From the NCBI GenBank assembly GCA_900319695.1, contig ONPN01000027.1:2896-45311 (forward strand): a DNA stretch of 42,416 bases. The letters run 5' to 3'. Numbering within the stretch: position 1 is the stretch's first letter; each line of letters begins with the position of its first letter. The stretch comes from an uncultured Eubacteriales bacterium. GTDB lineage: Bacteria; Bacillota; Clostridia; Oscillospirales; Oscillospiraceae. A model generated the notes under the pieces. The model did not search any database. It was not told where the DNA came from and saw only the letters and a program-made list of their open reading frames with translations. Made by a program: the position numbers and the translations under genes. Of the stretch, positions 7,764 to 17,208 are shown piece by piece.

Positions 7764-8164
7764 GCCCTCGCCGCTTCCACGTCCTCCCGAAAGGCGTTGG
7801 ATGTCAAAGCGACGATGGGGATTTCGGCCAGCTCCCGCCTATCCAGGGCGCGGATCGTCCGCGTGGCCTCATAGCCGTCCATGACCGGCATCTGAATGTC
7901 CATCAGGACCGCGTGATAGTACCCCGCCTCAGAGGCGGAAACCATGTCCACGGCGGCCTGACCGTTTTCCGCGGTCTCCACCGCAAAGCCCGCCTGCGTG
8001 AGAAGCAGGCGGGCGATTTCCATGTTGACGATGTTATCCTCGACCAGCAGCAGGCGCCTGCCTGAAAAAGCGGCCTCAGACCCGGACAGGCAGTGATCGG
8101 GAATTTTCCCGATGCGCTGCCTGTCAAGTTCCGCCGCCTTCTCTTCCGTGCGCCTGCCCGTCAC
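7691..8164 (-). CDS. Truncated response-regulator receiver protein
   Basis: A receiver (REC) domain that should accept a phosphoryl group from an HPt partner. Residues 37-134 carry the acidic pair in VEDN (42-43), the phosphoacceptor Asp89 in LMDIQMP and the T/S in ALTSNA. The usual last third, including the conserved Lys-Pro (compare AKP in the kinase's second receiver), is missing: residues from about 135 to 157 and the stop are encoded by the 96-bp repeat. The fold is probably not complete and signalling may be lost. The GTG start at 8164 overlaps the stop of the HPt gene (GTGA), so translation is coupled. The insertion reading is inferred from comparison of the two repeat copies. Confidence 0.8.
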   Translation of the reverse strand: MTGRRTEEKAAELDRQRIGKIPDHCLSGSEAAFSGRRLLLVEDNIVNMEIARLLLTQAGFAVETAENGQAAVDMVSASEAGYYHAVLMDIQMPVMDGYEATRTIRALDRRELAEIPIVALTSNAFREDVEAARAFCALGHKTRLIGLRRAFGAIKRL

Positions 8165-8502
8165 AGCGACAGCGCCTTTTCGCGCGCCGCCATGATCCGC
8201 TCCGCCAGCGCTTCGGCGCCGGGAACCGGCGCGTCCTTGCCGCGCAGCAGCTCCGTCAGCTCACAGACCGGCTCGTAAATCGGCGTGAGCGACACGTTGC
8301 CGATCGAACCCTTCAGCGCATGGGCGGCCGAAAAAGCCGCGCGGGCATCTCCGGCGTCCATGGCCTCTTTCAGCTTGTCAAAGTTTTTGTCCGCCAGCGC
8401 CATGCCGACCATCCTGAGATAGAAGGTCTCGTTTTTCAGGCATCTGGCCAGACCCTCGGCGGTGTTGGCGCCGTACTGCTTCAAGGCGTCCAATGTGATC
8501 AT
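8161..8502 (-). CDS. HPt (histidine phosphotransfer) domain protein
   Basis: A stand-alone 113-residue phosphotransfer protein. The phosphorylatable histidine is His61 in AAHALKGSIGNV, the classic HPt signature. It would shuttle phosphoryl groups between receivers, here between those of the hybrid kinase at 14253-16838, the REC domain in the permease fusion and the small receiver at 7691-8164. The start at 8502 overlaps the stop of the upstream fusion gene by ATGA, and its own stop overlaps the next start, so all three are translationally coupled. Confidence 0.9.
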   Translation of the reverse strand: MITLDALKQYGANTAEGLARCLKNETFYLRMVGMALADKNFDKLKEAMDAGDARAAFSAAHALKGSIGNVSLTPIYEPVCELTELLRGKDAPVPGAEALAERIMAAREKALSL

Positions 8503-11500
8503 GCTGTCCCTCCTTTTCCTTCTCTCACACCCAACACAATATGATTGGTATCGCTCTCCCGTGACTTGATCGTCTGCAGCGAATAGGGCGTCGGTACGCC
8601 GTTTTTCAGCTTCGTGAACGAGAGCTCAACAGTCTCCTGCTGACCGATCCAGCGCATGAGATTTGTCTTGCTCAGCGCTTTCCTGAGCGCTTCCACGTCG
8701 GCCCCGGCCACGTCCGCCAGCAGCTTTTCCCCGATGTCGCTGAAGAAATCAACACCGCCGGGACGGATTTCCAGCTCGCCGTTCTTGCCGGTGTGAAATT
8801 CCAGGTAGAAGTCTGTGACCATATCCACATAGAAGATGCTCTCAAAATCACTGGTCAGCGCCTTGGAGATGCTCATACAGGTTTTCTTGTCCGCCGGGGT
8901 GATCTCGCTCTTCGCGCTGGTGCGCTCGATCAGGAAGCGGTCAAAGGCCTGCGGCGGCACGGGCTTCGAGAAGTAGTAGCCCTGCACGTAATCGCAGCCC
9001 ATGGCCTTGAGCGTCAGATACTGCTCCTCGGTCTCCACGCCCTCGGCGACGACCGGGACGTGCAGATAGTCCGCAATGTCGATAATCAGCTCGATCATGC
9101 GCACATCCCGCGTCGCGCCGAAGGCGCTGCGGACAAAGCTCATATCCAGCTTGAGCGCGTCGATGGGCAAGTGGGACAGCATGCCCAGGGACGAGTAACC
9201 GGTGCCGAAGTCGTCCATCTCGATGCGGAAGCCGACGCCCATGCCGCGCAGCTCCTTGGCCGTGGAGATGACCTGATCGGAATCGCCGGTATAGGCGGAC
9301 TCCGTGATCTCCAGCACCAGATCCTCCGGGTTCAGGCGGCAGTCCTCCAGGATCTCCTTGAAAATCTGCTTGAGATTCGGCGTCAGCATGTCGATGCGGG
9401 AGACATTCACCGAGACCGGCACGGCAAAGCCGAGGCGGTCCTTCCAGTCGCGGATCTGCGCGGCGGCCCTGTGCCACACATAGCGGTCGAGCTCGAGGAT
9501 CAGGCCGTTGTCCTCCAGCAGGGGGATAAACACGCCGGGGCTGATCAGGCCGAGCGTCGGGTGATCCCAGCGCACCAGGGCCTCCGCGCTGGCCAGGATG
9601 GGCTTGTCGGGGCGGATATCATACTTGGGCTGGAAGTAGACCATGAAACGCCCGCTTTCCAGGGAAGGCTTAAAGTCCTCAAGCAGACGCTCCCTGTACA
9701 GCTCCGCCTTGTGCATCTCGGTGTCGTAAATGCCGACGGCCTTTACGAAGCCGCTCTTCACCGTGTTCGCGGCGATCTTCGCGTAGTCGAAGCGCCGCTC
9801 GATCTCGAGGGATTTGTCCACATTGGAATACACGCCCATGCGAAGCCGGACGCGGTTCTCGGACACATCCTCGTCCACAAGGCCCTCGGACGCCTTGTCG
9901 AGGATGCTCGCGTAGTCGTCCAGGTGGGGGCAGTAGATGAAGAAGGTATCCGCGGCGCGGCGGCAGCCTACGCCGCCGACCTCACGGGAGATCTTGCGGA
10001 TGCGCTTGCCGATGCGGGCGAGCACGCTGTCGCCGTACTGCTTGCCGTAGCGCTCGTTGAGCATGTGGAAATGGTTGACGTCAAGCACGATGGCGTCCAT
10101 CTCCATGTCGGTGTAGTGCTGGTCATAGATGCGGACGTAGCGGAGGAAGTAATCGAGGTTCAGCAGATTCGTCAGGCTGTCGCGCTCCGTGGACTGGATG
10201 ATGTTGCTCTTCTCGGACAGCTCGATGCAGCGATTGACGCGGGCCTGGATGATCTCAAAGGAGGGGTAGGGCTTGGGGATGAAGTCGATGGCGCCGATCT
10301 TGAGGCAGTCGACCTCCGCGCTCTGATCCGCGGTCATGACGATCACGGGGATACCGCGCAGCTCCTCCTCTTCCTTCATGACCTTCAGCACTTCCATGCC
10401 GCCCATTCTCGGCATCTGCAGATCCAGCAGGACAAGGGCCACTTCGTCCTTGTGCTTCTTGATCTGCTCCAGCGCCTCGGCGCCGTCGGAGGCGTACAGC
10501 ACCTCATACTCCTCCTGGAGCATGTTGCCGAGGATCATCTGGTTGATCTCCTCATCCTCCACAATGAGGATCATGCGCTTGAGATTCAGAATATCGCTGC
10601 TCTCATGTGTCGGCAGCACCTGTTTGGCCGCCACCTCGGCGTCCTCCCGCGTGATGGAGCCCATGCCTTTGAGGAGCGTCTTCTCCTCATACATCAGCGC
10701 GTCCGCGCGCTCAAACACGTCGTGGAAGCTGACGTCCTCTCCCGGCTTGTAATCCGAAAGGCCGCCGGAGATCACGACGTCATGCGTGCTGATGTTCTCC
10801 ACGGAGCGGTCATGGAGCGCGAGCACCAGCTCCTTGCGGATAAGATAGTCGCGCCCCGTCAGGATTACGACAAACTCGTCGCCGCCGGTGCGGTATACCG
10901 GGCTGTGCTGGAAAATATCACAGATCATGCGGCAGGCCTTGATGATATACTCGTCGCCCGCCTTGTGGCCGAGGGTGTCGTTGATGACCTTCAGGCCGTT
11001 TACGTCGCAGACGGCGACGGCAAAGGGATGGGCCGTCTTCTCCTCGATGGCGAGATTGTACTGCTTTTCGCTCTGAAGGAAGGCGTGCTTGCTCTTGACG
11101 CCGGTCATGGGATCGGTGAAGGCGGCGGTGCGGGCCTCGTCGCGCTCCTCGGCGGCCTTCTTCTCCCACTTGCGCGTGGTGGAATAGTTGATGAGCATGA
11201 CGGACAGGGACATCGCAAAGAGCCCCGCGATGACCAGCACGCTGGTGTTGTCCGCGTCGTGCAGGCGCTCGCGCCGGGCGTTGAGGAAATCGTCCTTGTC
11301 CTCGGCGGTCGATTCGCCTCTGGCCACGTCGTCTATGTAGACGGAGATCTCATCGACAATGTCGCTTTCCCTCGCCTCGTTCAGTCTCTCTGCCCAGGTC
11401 ATCGCCATCAGGACGATGAAGGCCAGCAGGGCGATCCAGACGATGACGGCTTTGCCGAACTTTCTGGCGTGATCCTTGCGGATGACGTTGTTGAAGAAGA

Positions 11501-12884
11501 TCAGACCGATGATCGACCAGACGGCGATGAGGACATAGGTCTCCGTCTCGATGGTGTAGTCGGAAAAGATGCTGGGGAACAGGAGGAAGAGCATGAAGGC
11601 GACCAGGATGAACAGGCAGATCCCGCTGATAAAGCGATCCTTTTTGCAGCCCTCCTTGCCGGAGGCTTTGAACACGGCGACAGAGACGAAGCCGTAGAGG
11701 ATCACCGCGCCGAAGGTAGTCGTGTCCACGATCCAGCCGATGGCGGTCCTGCCCAGGAAGGGGATGGGCAGGGACAGGAGGACGGCCAGGAGGATGGCGT
11801 TGGACGGGAGCTGCTTGTCGTTGAGCTGGGCGTACTGCTCGGGCAGGATGCCGTCCTGTGCCACGGCGTAGCACAGGCGGCTGACCGCGCGCAGCATCCC
11901 GATCAGGCTGGAGAGCACCAGCGACAGCAGGGACGCCATCAGGATATTGACGCCGGTCTGGCCGAGATAGTGGTTTGCGGCGTAAAAGGCGGGCAGCCCG
12001 GCGATCCCGTCAAACTCGTCCAGGCGGCGGATATAATCCAGCCAGCTTGTGCAGCCCTCCGGATAGACGGACACGCTCATCAGGATGATGAAGATGTACA
12101 GCGCCGTCGTGACGATCAGGGAGACGATGAGGATGCGGTAGAGATGGCTGTGCTTGAAGCGGTACTCCGCGGCCGAGTGGGACACGCTCTCAAAGCCGAT
12201 GAAGGCCCAGGGCGACAGGAAGGCGATGCGGACGACCTGCCCGAGCGCGCCCGCGTCCGGCACAAAGGCCGGCTCCATCGTCAGCCCGCTCTTGCGGAAG
12301 CCGAGCATCGCCGCCGCAAAGCAGACCGTGATGCCGACGGTGAACACCAGCACCAGAACCACCATGATACGGGCGGTCGCCTTCCTGCTCCTCATGCACA
12401 GAAGCCCGACCAGCGCGATGGCGGCCATGGTGACGATGGCTTCGACCAGATAGACCTCGTAGCCGAAGATCGTATAGAGATATCCGACCTTGAACGCGCC
12501 GCGCAGGAAGTAGCGCGCGAAGAGCGGGAGGCTGGTGGCGTTGGCCCAGAAGATGGAGATATAGGTCAGGAACATGAACCAGGCCACCAAAAAGGCGCGG
12601 TCATAGCCGAAGACATGTTTGATGTAGTTATACAGGCCGCCGGTTCCGGGGTAGCGGTTGGCCAGGAACTGATAGTGGTTCGTCACCATCAGCATCATGG
12701 CAAAGCCGATCAGCAGGCCGATGACCGAACCCATCGGGCCCGCCTGGGACAGGTAGGAGCCGCTTGTGACCACAAGGGAGCCCCAGCCGATGGCCGAGCC
12801 CACCGACAGGGCCCAGACGGCCAGCGGTGAAAGGTAGGGCTGCAGCGCGGAGGTCTGATTGGCAGCAGATGACGTCTCGTTCAT
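8499..12884 (-). CDS. Amino-acid-permease-like / GGDEF / REC / degenerate GGDEF / EAL fusion protein
   Basis: A 1461-residue signalling protein. Residues about 15-495 are an APC-superfamily permease-like membrane domain (TM1 region AIGWGSLV, then PGTGGLYNYIK). An extracytoplasmic segment (about 498-545) and one more helix (about 547-567) follow. Cytoplasmic domains are GGDEF (588-740, motif RTGGDEF at 665-671, intact), REC (770-885, Asp821 in LLDLQMP, KP present), a second GGDEF-like domain with CRRAADTFF in place of the motif, EAL (1075-1325, with EALVRW, ITESA, MDDFGTGYSSL, LKLD, AEGVET all present) and a C-terminal PAS-like region. It could make and break c-di-GMP in response to a solute and to phosphorelay input. 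The start at 12884 (MNETSS) has an AGAGGAGAGAG site. Whether it transports or only senses is unknown. Confidence 0.9.
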   Translation of the reverse strand: MNETSSAANQTSALQPYLSPLAVWALSVGSAIGWGSLVVTSGSYLSQAGPMGSVIGLLIGFAMMLMVTNHYQFLANRYPGTGGLYNYIKHVFGYDRAFLVAWFMFLTYISIFWANATSLPLFARYFLRGAFKVGYLYTIFGYEVYLVEAIVTMAAIALVGLLCMRSRKATARIMVVLVLVFTVGITVCFAAAMLGFRKSGLTMEPAFVPDAGALGQVVRIAFLSPWAFIGFESVSHSAAEYRFKHSHLYRILIVSLIVTTALYIFIILMSVSVYPEGCTSWLDYIRRLDEFDGIAGLPAFYAANHYLGQTGVNILMASLLSLVLSSLIGMLRAVSRLCYAVAQDGILPEQYAQLNDKQLPSNAILLAVLLSLPIPFLGRTAIGWIVDTTTFGAVILYGFVSVAVFKASGKEGCKKDRFISGICLFILVAFMLFLLFPSIFSDYTIETETYVLIAVWSIIGLIFFNNVIRKDHARKFGKAVIVWIALLAFIVLMAMTWAERLNEARESDIVDEISVYIDDVARGESTAEDKDDFLNARRERLHDADNTSVLVIAGLFAMSLSVMLINYSTTRKWEKKAAEERDEARTAAFTDPMTGVKSKHAFLQSEKQYNLAIEEKTAHPFAVAVCDVNGLKVINDTLGHKAGDEYIIKACRMICDIFQHSPVYRTGGDEFVVILTGRDYLIRKELVLALHDRSVENISTHDVVISGGLSDYKPGEDVSFHDVFERADALMYEEKTLLKGMGSITREDAEVAAKQVLPTHESSDILNLKRMILIVEDEEINQMILGNMLQEEYEVLYASDGAEALEQIKKHKDEVALVLLDLQMPRMGGMEVLKVMKEEEELRGIPVIVMTADQSAEVDCLKIGAIDFIPKPYPSFEIIQARVNRCIELSEKSNIIQSTERDSLTNLLNLDYFLRYVRIYDQHYTDMEMDAIVLDVNHFHMLNERYGKQYGDSVLARIGKRIRKISREVGGVGCRRAADTFFIYCPHLDDYASILDKASEGLVDEDVSENRVRLRMGVYSNVDKSLEIERRFDYAKIAANTVKSGFVKAVGIYDTEMHKAELYRERLLEDFKPSLESGRFMVYFQPKYDIRPDKPILASAEALVRWDHPTLGLISPGVFIPLLEDNGLILELDRYVWHRAAAQIRDWKDRLGFAVPVSVNVSRIDMLTPNLKQIFKEILEDCRLNPEDLVLEITESAYTGDSDQVISTAKELRGMGVGFRIEMDDFGTGYSSLGMLSHLPIDALKLDMSFVRSAFGATRDVRMIELIIDIADYLHVPVVAEGVETEEQYLTLKAMGCDYVQGYYFSKPVPPQAFDRFLIERTSAKSEITPADKKTCMSISKALTSDFESIFYVDMVTDFYLEFHTGKNGELEIRPGGVDFFSDIGEKLLADVAGADVEALRKALSKTNLMRWIGQQETVELSFTKLKNGVPTPYSLQTIKSRESDTNHIVLGVREGKGGTA

Positions 12885-12966
12885 TTGTCTCTCTCCTCTG
12901 AAAAGCAATCATTTTTCATGTTGCTCTGCTGTTCTGTCTGATTGATGCGAGGGGCTGCGCGCGGGT

Positions 12967-14256
12967 TTATTCAAAGCTGCCGTACATGGCGGCGGCTTCA
13001 TCGATGCTGAGCTCGCCTTTCCCGACCTTGAACGCCGCGACCCGGAGCTGAACCGTGAGCGGGTCCCTGATGCCAAGCACCTCCGGGGACATGGTACGTT
13101 CCGCGGGTATCTGGGCGAAGGGCGCGAACAGCGCGTCAAAGGACAGATCCGTGGTGGGCGTCACGAGCCGCTTCACGGCGGCCATCTCATTGAGCTCCTC
13201 CTTTGAAATCAGAAAGCGCATAAATTCGTTTGTCATGTCGAGATTCTCGCAGTCCTTGTTCACGGAGAACTCCACGGAGGGACTGTCGATAAAATATCCC
13301 CCCTTATCGGTCAGCGGGATCGGAGAAAAGCTGTACGCAAAAGGCGCCTTGGCGAATGCTTCGGACTGGCTTTCCCGTTTCCGGGTCCCGGACACGGTGT
13401 CCCCGTAGCAGAGCATCATCGGCACATCGCCTTCAAAAAAACGCAGGATCACCTGACTATAGTTGTCCGAAATCTGATCACACGCGTCGATATCAATGCA
13501 GCCTTCCCGGATCAGCAGATCCACCGTTTCCAGAGCCGGGCGCATGTATTCTCCCGCCGCGGGGTCCAGCGCATTGGCAAGGGCCAGCGCTTCCGGCTTG
13601 TCGGCAAGCGTAGCTACAAACTGCGGATAGGCAATCGTGTTCATGAGGGAGCCGGACGCTTTGAGGCTGTAGCCCATCATGGGGCTGTCGTAACCTCTGC
13701 CGCGAAACTCCTTGCAGACGGCTACCAGCTCCGTCAGGGTGGTCGGGATGCTGAGACCTTCCTTCTTGAACAGATCGTTGTTCACCAGCATGCCGTAGGT
13801 TCTTGAGAAAACCGGCGCCATCGGTACATGGCCCTCTGCGTCATGACTGAGCAGACCGGGGCGGATGCAGTCCAGGTTCAGCTTGAGGGCCGGGTCCGAA
13901 AGATCCTCCATGTGGGCAAACACCGGGTCGTACAGCTCGTTTCCGAACATCCAGGTATGGGAGAAGAAGATGTTGGGCTTGTCCTTGCCCTCCAGCGCCG
14001 TGCCCAGGATGTTGTTATAGTCGTCCAGCTTCACATAGCTCAGCTGCACATTGGGATAATACACGTTGAATCTGTCAAATTCCGCCTCCAGCGCCTCAAA
14101 GTTGTCATAGCTTCCGGCCACCGTGATACTGCATCGCGTGTCTGTATCGAGAGCCGGCTTGAATCCGGCGGCGGTCCCCTCCGGCGCTTTTGCGCCGCAG
14201 GCCGCCAGCGACAAAACCTCGCAGATGATGCAGATGATGCAGAGCAGCTTTTTCAT
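12967..14256 (-). CDS. Extracellular solute-binding lipoprotein (SBP family 1)
   Basis: A 429-residue binding protein of the sugar/oligosaccharide ABC type. The signal peptide ends in a lipobox-like LAAC with Cys20 as the lipidation site. The mature part has the family pattern ([21 protein letters not shown], then NDLFKKEGL and WATS-like substrate loop regions). There are no ABC permease or ATPase genes beside it. It is sandwiched between a hybrid kinase (ATGA overlap at 14253-14256) and the permease-like signalling fusion, so it more probably presents ligand to a sensor than to a transporter. AAGGAGGAAAAGAGATC precedes ATG 14256. Confidence 0.9.
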   Translation of the reverse strand: MKKLLCIICIICEVLSLAACGAKAPEGTAAGFKPALDTDTRCSITVAGSYDNFEALEAEFDRFNVYYPNVQLSYVKLDDYNNILGTALEGKDKPNIFFSHTWMFGNELYDPVFAHMEDLSDPALKLNLDCIRPGLLSHDAEGHVPMAPVFSRTYGMLVNNDLFKKEGLSIPTTLTELVAVCKEFRGRGYDSPMMGYSLKASGSLMNTIAYPQFVATLADKPEALALANALDPAAGEYMRPALETVDLLIREGCIDIDACDQISDNYSQVILRFFEGDVPMMLCYGDTVSGTRKRESQSEAFAKAPFAYSFSPIPLTDKGGYFIDSPSVEFSVNKDCENLDMTNEFMRFLISKEELNEMAAVKRLVTPTTDLSFDALFAPFAQIPAERTMSPEVLGIRDPLTVQLRVAAFKVGKGELSIDEAAAMYGSFE

Positions 14257-16838
14257 GATCTCTTTTCCTCCTTGATTCTGCGGATCTCTTTGATGACGAG
14301 CTTGATGTCTACAGGCTTTGCGATATGGCCGTTCATGCCGGCGTTGAGACATTCGGTGACGTTCTCCGAGAAGGCGTCCGCCGTCATGGCGATGATCGGG
14401 ATGGAGGCCGCCCACGGCCTGTCCATCGCGCGGATGGCCCTGGTGGCGTCAAGTCCGTTCATCTCCGGCATCTGGATGTCCATAAAGATCAGATCATAGC
14501 TTCCGTCCGCGGCACCGGCCATTTTGTCCACGCAGATGCGGCCGTTCTCGGCGCGCTCCGACGTGATGCCGAACATATCGAGGATGGCGGAGATGATCTC
14601 CCAGTTGATGTCATTGTCCTCCGCGATGAGGATGTTCATGCCCAGCAAGTCTGAATAGTCATTCTCCGGCTCGACGGACTTGGTCCCGGTTCCGAGCAGC
14701 TCATTGATCCTGTCATAGAGCGTGGAGCGGAACAGCGGCTTGCTGACGAAGCCGTTTGCCCCGGCCTCCTTCGCGATGTCCTCGACATCCGACCCGTCGT
14801 ACGCGGAGATCAGCAGGACCGGCACGTCTAAACCCGCTTCCCCGCGTATACGGCGTATCGTCTCGACGCCGTCGATGCCCGGCATCTTCCAGTCCAGGAT
14901 CACAACGCGGTAATCCCGTCCGGCCTCATGCCGCCGCGCGATCATGCCGACCGCCTCCGGCCCGCTTCCCGCGCAGTCGGGCGTCACGCCGAGAGAGCGC
15001 AGGGTGTCGGCCGTGGTCTCCAGAAAGACCTCGTCGTCGTCGACGACCAGCACGTCCATCGGCTCGAGGGTCATATCCTCCCGCTGCCGCTCCGCGACGG
15101 GGAGATCCAGGACGACGGTGAAGGTCGTGCCTTTGCCCTGCTCGCTCTGGCAGTCGATGGAGCCGCCCATCAGATCGACCATCTGCTTTGTGATGGCAAG
15201 GCCGAGACCGGTGCCCTGAATGCTGTTGACCCGGCTGTCGGTCTGGCGGGAAAACGGCTGGTACATGTTTGCCATAAATTCCGGACTCATGCCGATGCCG
15301 GTGTCGGACACCTTGTAGCTCAGGCGCACACAGCCGCTCTTCGGGCTCTCCTCCTCGCGCAGGTCGACGCTGACGCGGCCGCCGGGCTCGGTGTATTTGA
15401 TGGCGTTGGAGAGGAGGTTGATATAGATCTGATTGAGCCGGAGCTGATCGGCGTAGAGGTATTCCTTCTCGATCCGGTTGATGCGGAAATTGAACTCAAT
15501 ATTCTTTTCCTTGACCATGGGCTGGGACAGATTCACGAGGTTTTCCACCGTCTCGACGATGGAGAAGGTCAGCGGGCTGAGGTTCAGCTTCCCGCTCTCG
15601 ACCTTGGAGATGTCCAGGATGTCGTTGATCAGTGTGAGCAGGTGGTTGCTGGCCAGCGTGATTTTCCGCAGGCTCTCCCCCACCGACTGCATATCGCCGA
15701 GATTCTTTTCCGCGATCGTCGTCAGGCCGATGATCGCGTTCATCGGCGTGCGGATGTCGTGGGACATGGTGGAGAGAAAATCGGTTTTGGCCTTGCTGGC
15801 CGACGCTGCCTCTCTCGCGACCGACACGAGCTTCTTGTTGAAGGACAGGATCACGGCCAGGTCAAACACGAACAGGATCAAAAGCCCCGCGGAGACGAAA
15901 CCGATCAGAATCCAGTTTTCGGTATTCACGTTCAGATCCTTGACCGGCATGAAGCTGAGCAGGGTCCATCCCTCTGTTGCCGTAACCGGGATATAGGCGA
16001 GGATGCACTCCTCACCGCGGGAGTTGAGCATGGTAAACGAGCCGGTTGAGGACGTGACCGTCTTGAAGAGCTCCTGCGCGGAGGCGGGATCAGTGGCGTT
16101 GTAGGAGCGGTAAAACTCGAAGAAGCTGGCATTTTTAAAAGAGTGGCCCTTGATGATATAATCGCCGTTTGCGTCGATCATGGACAGCTCCGCGTTTTCA
16201 AACGCCTCCTGCGGGAAGACCCATTTCTGCTCCAGCTCGGAGATGGGCAGCACGCGCAGCAGGATGGCCCGGCGGGGCTGATCGCTCTCCGGATCGTGGA
16301 GGGTGATGAAATTGCAGAAGGCCAGGGACTGTTCCCCGTTGACCGGGTTTGTGTAGGCGCGGGAGATGTTGATGGATTCCCCAATGTCGTGAATCCAGCT
16401 CACATCGTTCAAAAGCGCCATCCGCTCATACGAGACGGCGTAGTCGTCGGCGTTATCGCGCCTGGCCCTCGTGGACAGGCCCGTCAGCGTATCGCAGTAG
16501 ACGAGATGCGCCGAGGCGCTCGGCAGGACATGGGAGATGCGGATAAAGGAGACAGCCTCCTCAATGGTCATATCCTTGCTGTTGATATAGTGGGCCCATA
16601 CGTCACAGATGCGCTGTTCGCCCTCGAGATAATTCTCGGTGACATGCTCCATCGTGATGGTGGTATTTTCAAAATGCTCGATCTGCATCCGGGTGTTAAT
16701 TCTGTTTTCAAAGCCGGAATAGAGGACCACAAAGGTCAGCATCGCAAGCATGATGAATACATTGAAAAGAATGACCAAGGTTTTTTTCACAACGTATTCC
16801 GCCCTTCTGCTCATGAGACTTGCATAGCAAATCCCCAT
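14253..16838 (-). CDS. Hybrid sensor histidine kinase with dCache-like sensor and two receivers
   Basis: An 861-residue membrane kinase, first gene of the phosphorelay operon. TM1 is at about 18-41, an extracytoplasmic dCache-like sensor at 45-300 and TM2 at about 308-332. HisKA carries His360 ([12 protein letters not shown]). HATPase has the N box ([10 protein letters not shown]), DTGIGM and GTGLGL. REC1 (595-715) has Asp649 and REC2 (733-855) Asp787 with AKP. The order His-Asp-Asp fits a relay through the HPt encoded downstream. The start is uncertain: ATG 16838 lies within an inverted-repeat arm with only AGG close by, and ATG 16814 is an alternative with no good Shine-Dalgarno. The stop overlaps the start of the lipoprotein gene by ATGA. 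Confidence 0.9.
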   Translation of the reverse strand: MGICYASLMSRRAEYVVKKTLVILFNVFIMLAMLTFVVLYSGFENRINTRMQIEHFENTTITMEHVTENYLEGEQRICDVWAHYINSKDMTIEEAVSFIRISHVLPSASAHLVYCDTLTGLSTRARRDNADDYAVSYERMALLNDVSWIHDIGESINISRAYTNPVNGEQSLAFCNFITLHDPESDQPRRAILLRVLPISELEQKWVFPQEAFENAELSMIDANGDYIIKGHSFKNASFFEFYRSYNATDPASAQELFKTVTSSTGSFTMLNSRGEECILAYIPVTATEGWTLLSFMPVKDLNVNTENWILIGFVSAGLLILFVFDLAVILSFNKKLVSVAREAASASKAKTDFLSTMSHDIRTPMNAIIGLTTIAEKNLGDMQSVGESLRKITLASNHLLTLINDILDISKVESGKLNLSPLTFSIVETVENLVNLSQPMVKEKNIEFNFRINRIEKEYLYADQLRLNQIYINLLSNAIKYTEPGGRVSVDLREEESPKSGCVRLSYKVSDTGIGMSPEFMANMYQPFSRQTDSRVNSIQGTGLGLAITKQMVDLMGGSIDCQSEQGKGTTFTVVLDLPVAERQREDMTLEPMDVLVVDDDEVFLETTADTLRSLGVTPDCAGSGPEAVGMIARRHEAGRDYRVVILDWKMPGIDGVETIRRIRGEAGLDVPVLLISAYDGSDVEDIAKEAGANGFVSKPLFRSTLYDRINELLGTGTKSVEPENDYSDLLGMNILIAEDNDINWEIISAILDMFGITSERAENGRICVDKMAGAADGSYDLIFMDIQMPEMNGLDATRAIRAMDRPWAASIPIIAMTADAFSENVTECLNAGMNGHIAKPVDIKLVIKEIRRIKEEKRS

Positions 16839-16889
16839 GCGCCTCGCGGCGCACCACGACGCATGAAAGCCTCATGCGCATGGGGATTT
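16829..16889. repeat. Inverted repeat with inner hairpins overlapping the kinase start
   Basis: Arms AAATCCCCATGCGC (16829-16842) and its exact complement (16876-16889) enclose GCGCC/GGCGC-type and GCATGA/TCATGC hairpins. A run of T follows on the plus strand. The ATG at 16838 lies inside the left arm, so folding could mask that start in the mRNA. Confidence 0.6.
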
Positions 16890-16897
16890 TTTCGCAT

Positions 16898-16931
16898 GCC
16901 ATTCGGTTGCCCCTCCAGGGGCGAGAATGGC
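16898..16931 (-). repeat. Dispersed imperfect palindrome, copy C
   Basis: Reads GCCATTCTCGCCCCTGG on the minus strand, then GGGGCAACCGAATGGC. It matches copy A at 2121-2162 apart from shorter T/A arms. Confidence 0.6.
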
Positions 16932-17059
16932 GCGTTTGAATCAATTGTTACTATGGAAGCGCCAGCTTTCATAGCAAATCGGTATCAAAATCATCGTTCA
17001 TCCGACCGCGGGGCGGCGCTTTCCGCAGCGGCACGGAGTGGGTTCGTCCGTTTCTCTTT

Positions 17060-17088
17060 ATTATAAGCGAAACGGGAACATTCTTCAA
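17060..17088 (-). promoter_or_regulatory. Sigma-A promoter of the phosphorelay operon
   Basis: -35 TTGAAG (plus-strand 17083-17088), 17-nt spacer and perfect -10 TATAAT (17060-17065). Transcription would start near 17053, leaving a leader of about 215 nt that carries the repeats at 16823-16980. Confidence 0.78.
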
Positions 17089-17141
17089 TGGCGAATTGTA
17101 ATATTTGCCCAACAGAAATCCCGCGCGGGAATACCCGAAAA

Positions 17142-17199
17142 GCAGCGGCAAGGCGGCAGACCCGTGCAGCCTGTATCACAGGTCAAGCTGATCTGCCGC
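17142..17199 (-). terminator. Possible terminator of the TlpA-like gene
   Basis: Arms 17192-17199 and 17153-17160 (GCGGCAGA/TCTGCCGC) enclose a CCTGT/ACAGG hairpin 10 nt after the stop at 17209. Only a short CTTTTC follows, so termination would be weak. Confidence 0.4.
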
Positions 17200-17208
17200 T
17201 GTCCTGAT

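Larger units (their letters stand above)
16823..16980. repeat. Segment bounded by 11-bp direct repeats in the kinase leader
   Basis: CATAGCAAATC occurs at 16823-16833 and again at 16970-16980, enclosing 136 bp that contain an inverted-repeat element and palindrome copy C. The arrangement looks like a small inserted element with a target duplication, sitting between promoter and start codon. Confidence 0.4.

Noticed and set aside
8793-12830. Very long plus-strand open frame (1345 codons) opposite the permease fusion
   Set aside because: It is the antisense shadow of a well-supported multi-domain gene; the translation is rich in His, Asp, Gln and Arg, with no domain, and arises from GC-rich codon use.
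16878-16892. T-run after the inverted repeat as a plus-strand terminator
   Set aside because: No plus-strand gene lies upstream to be terminated; it fits better as part of an inserted element in the kinase leader.
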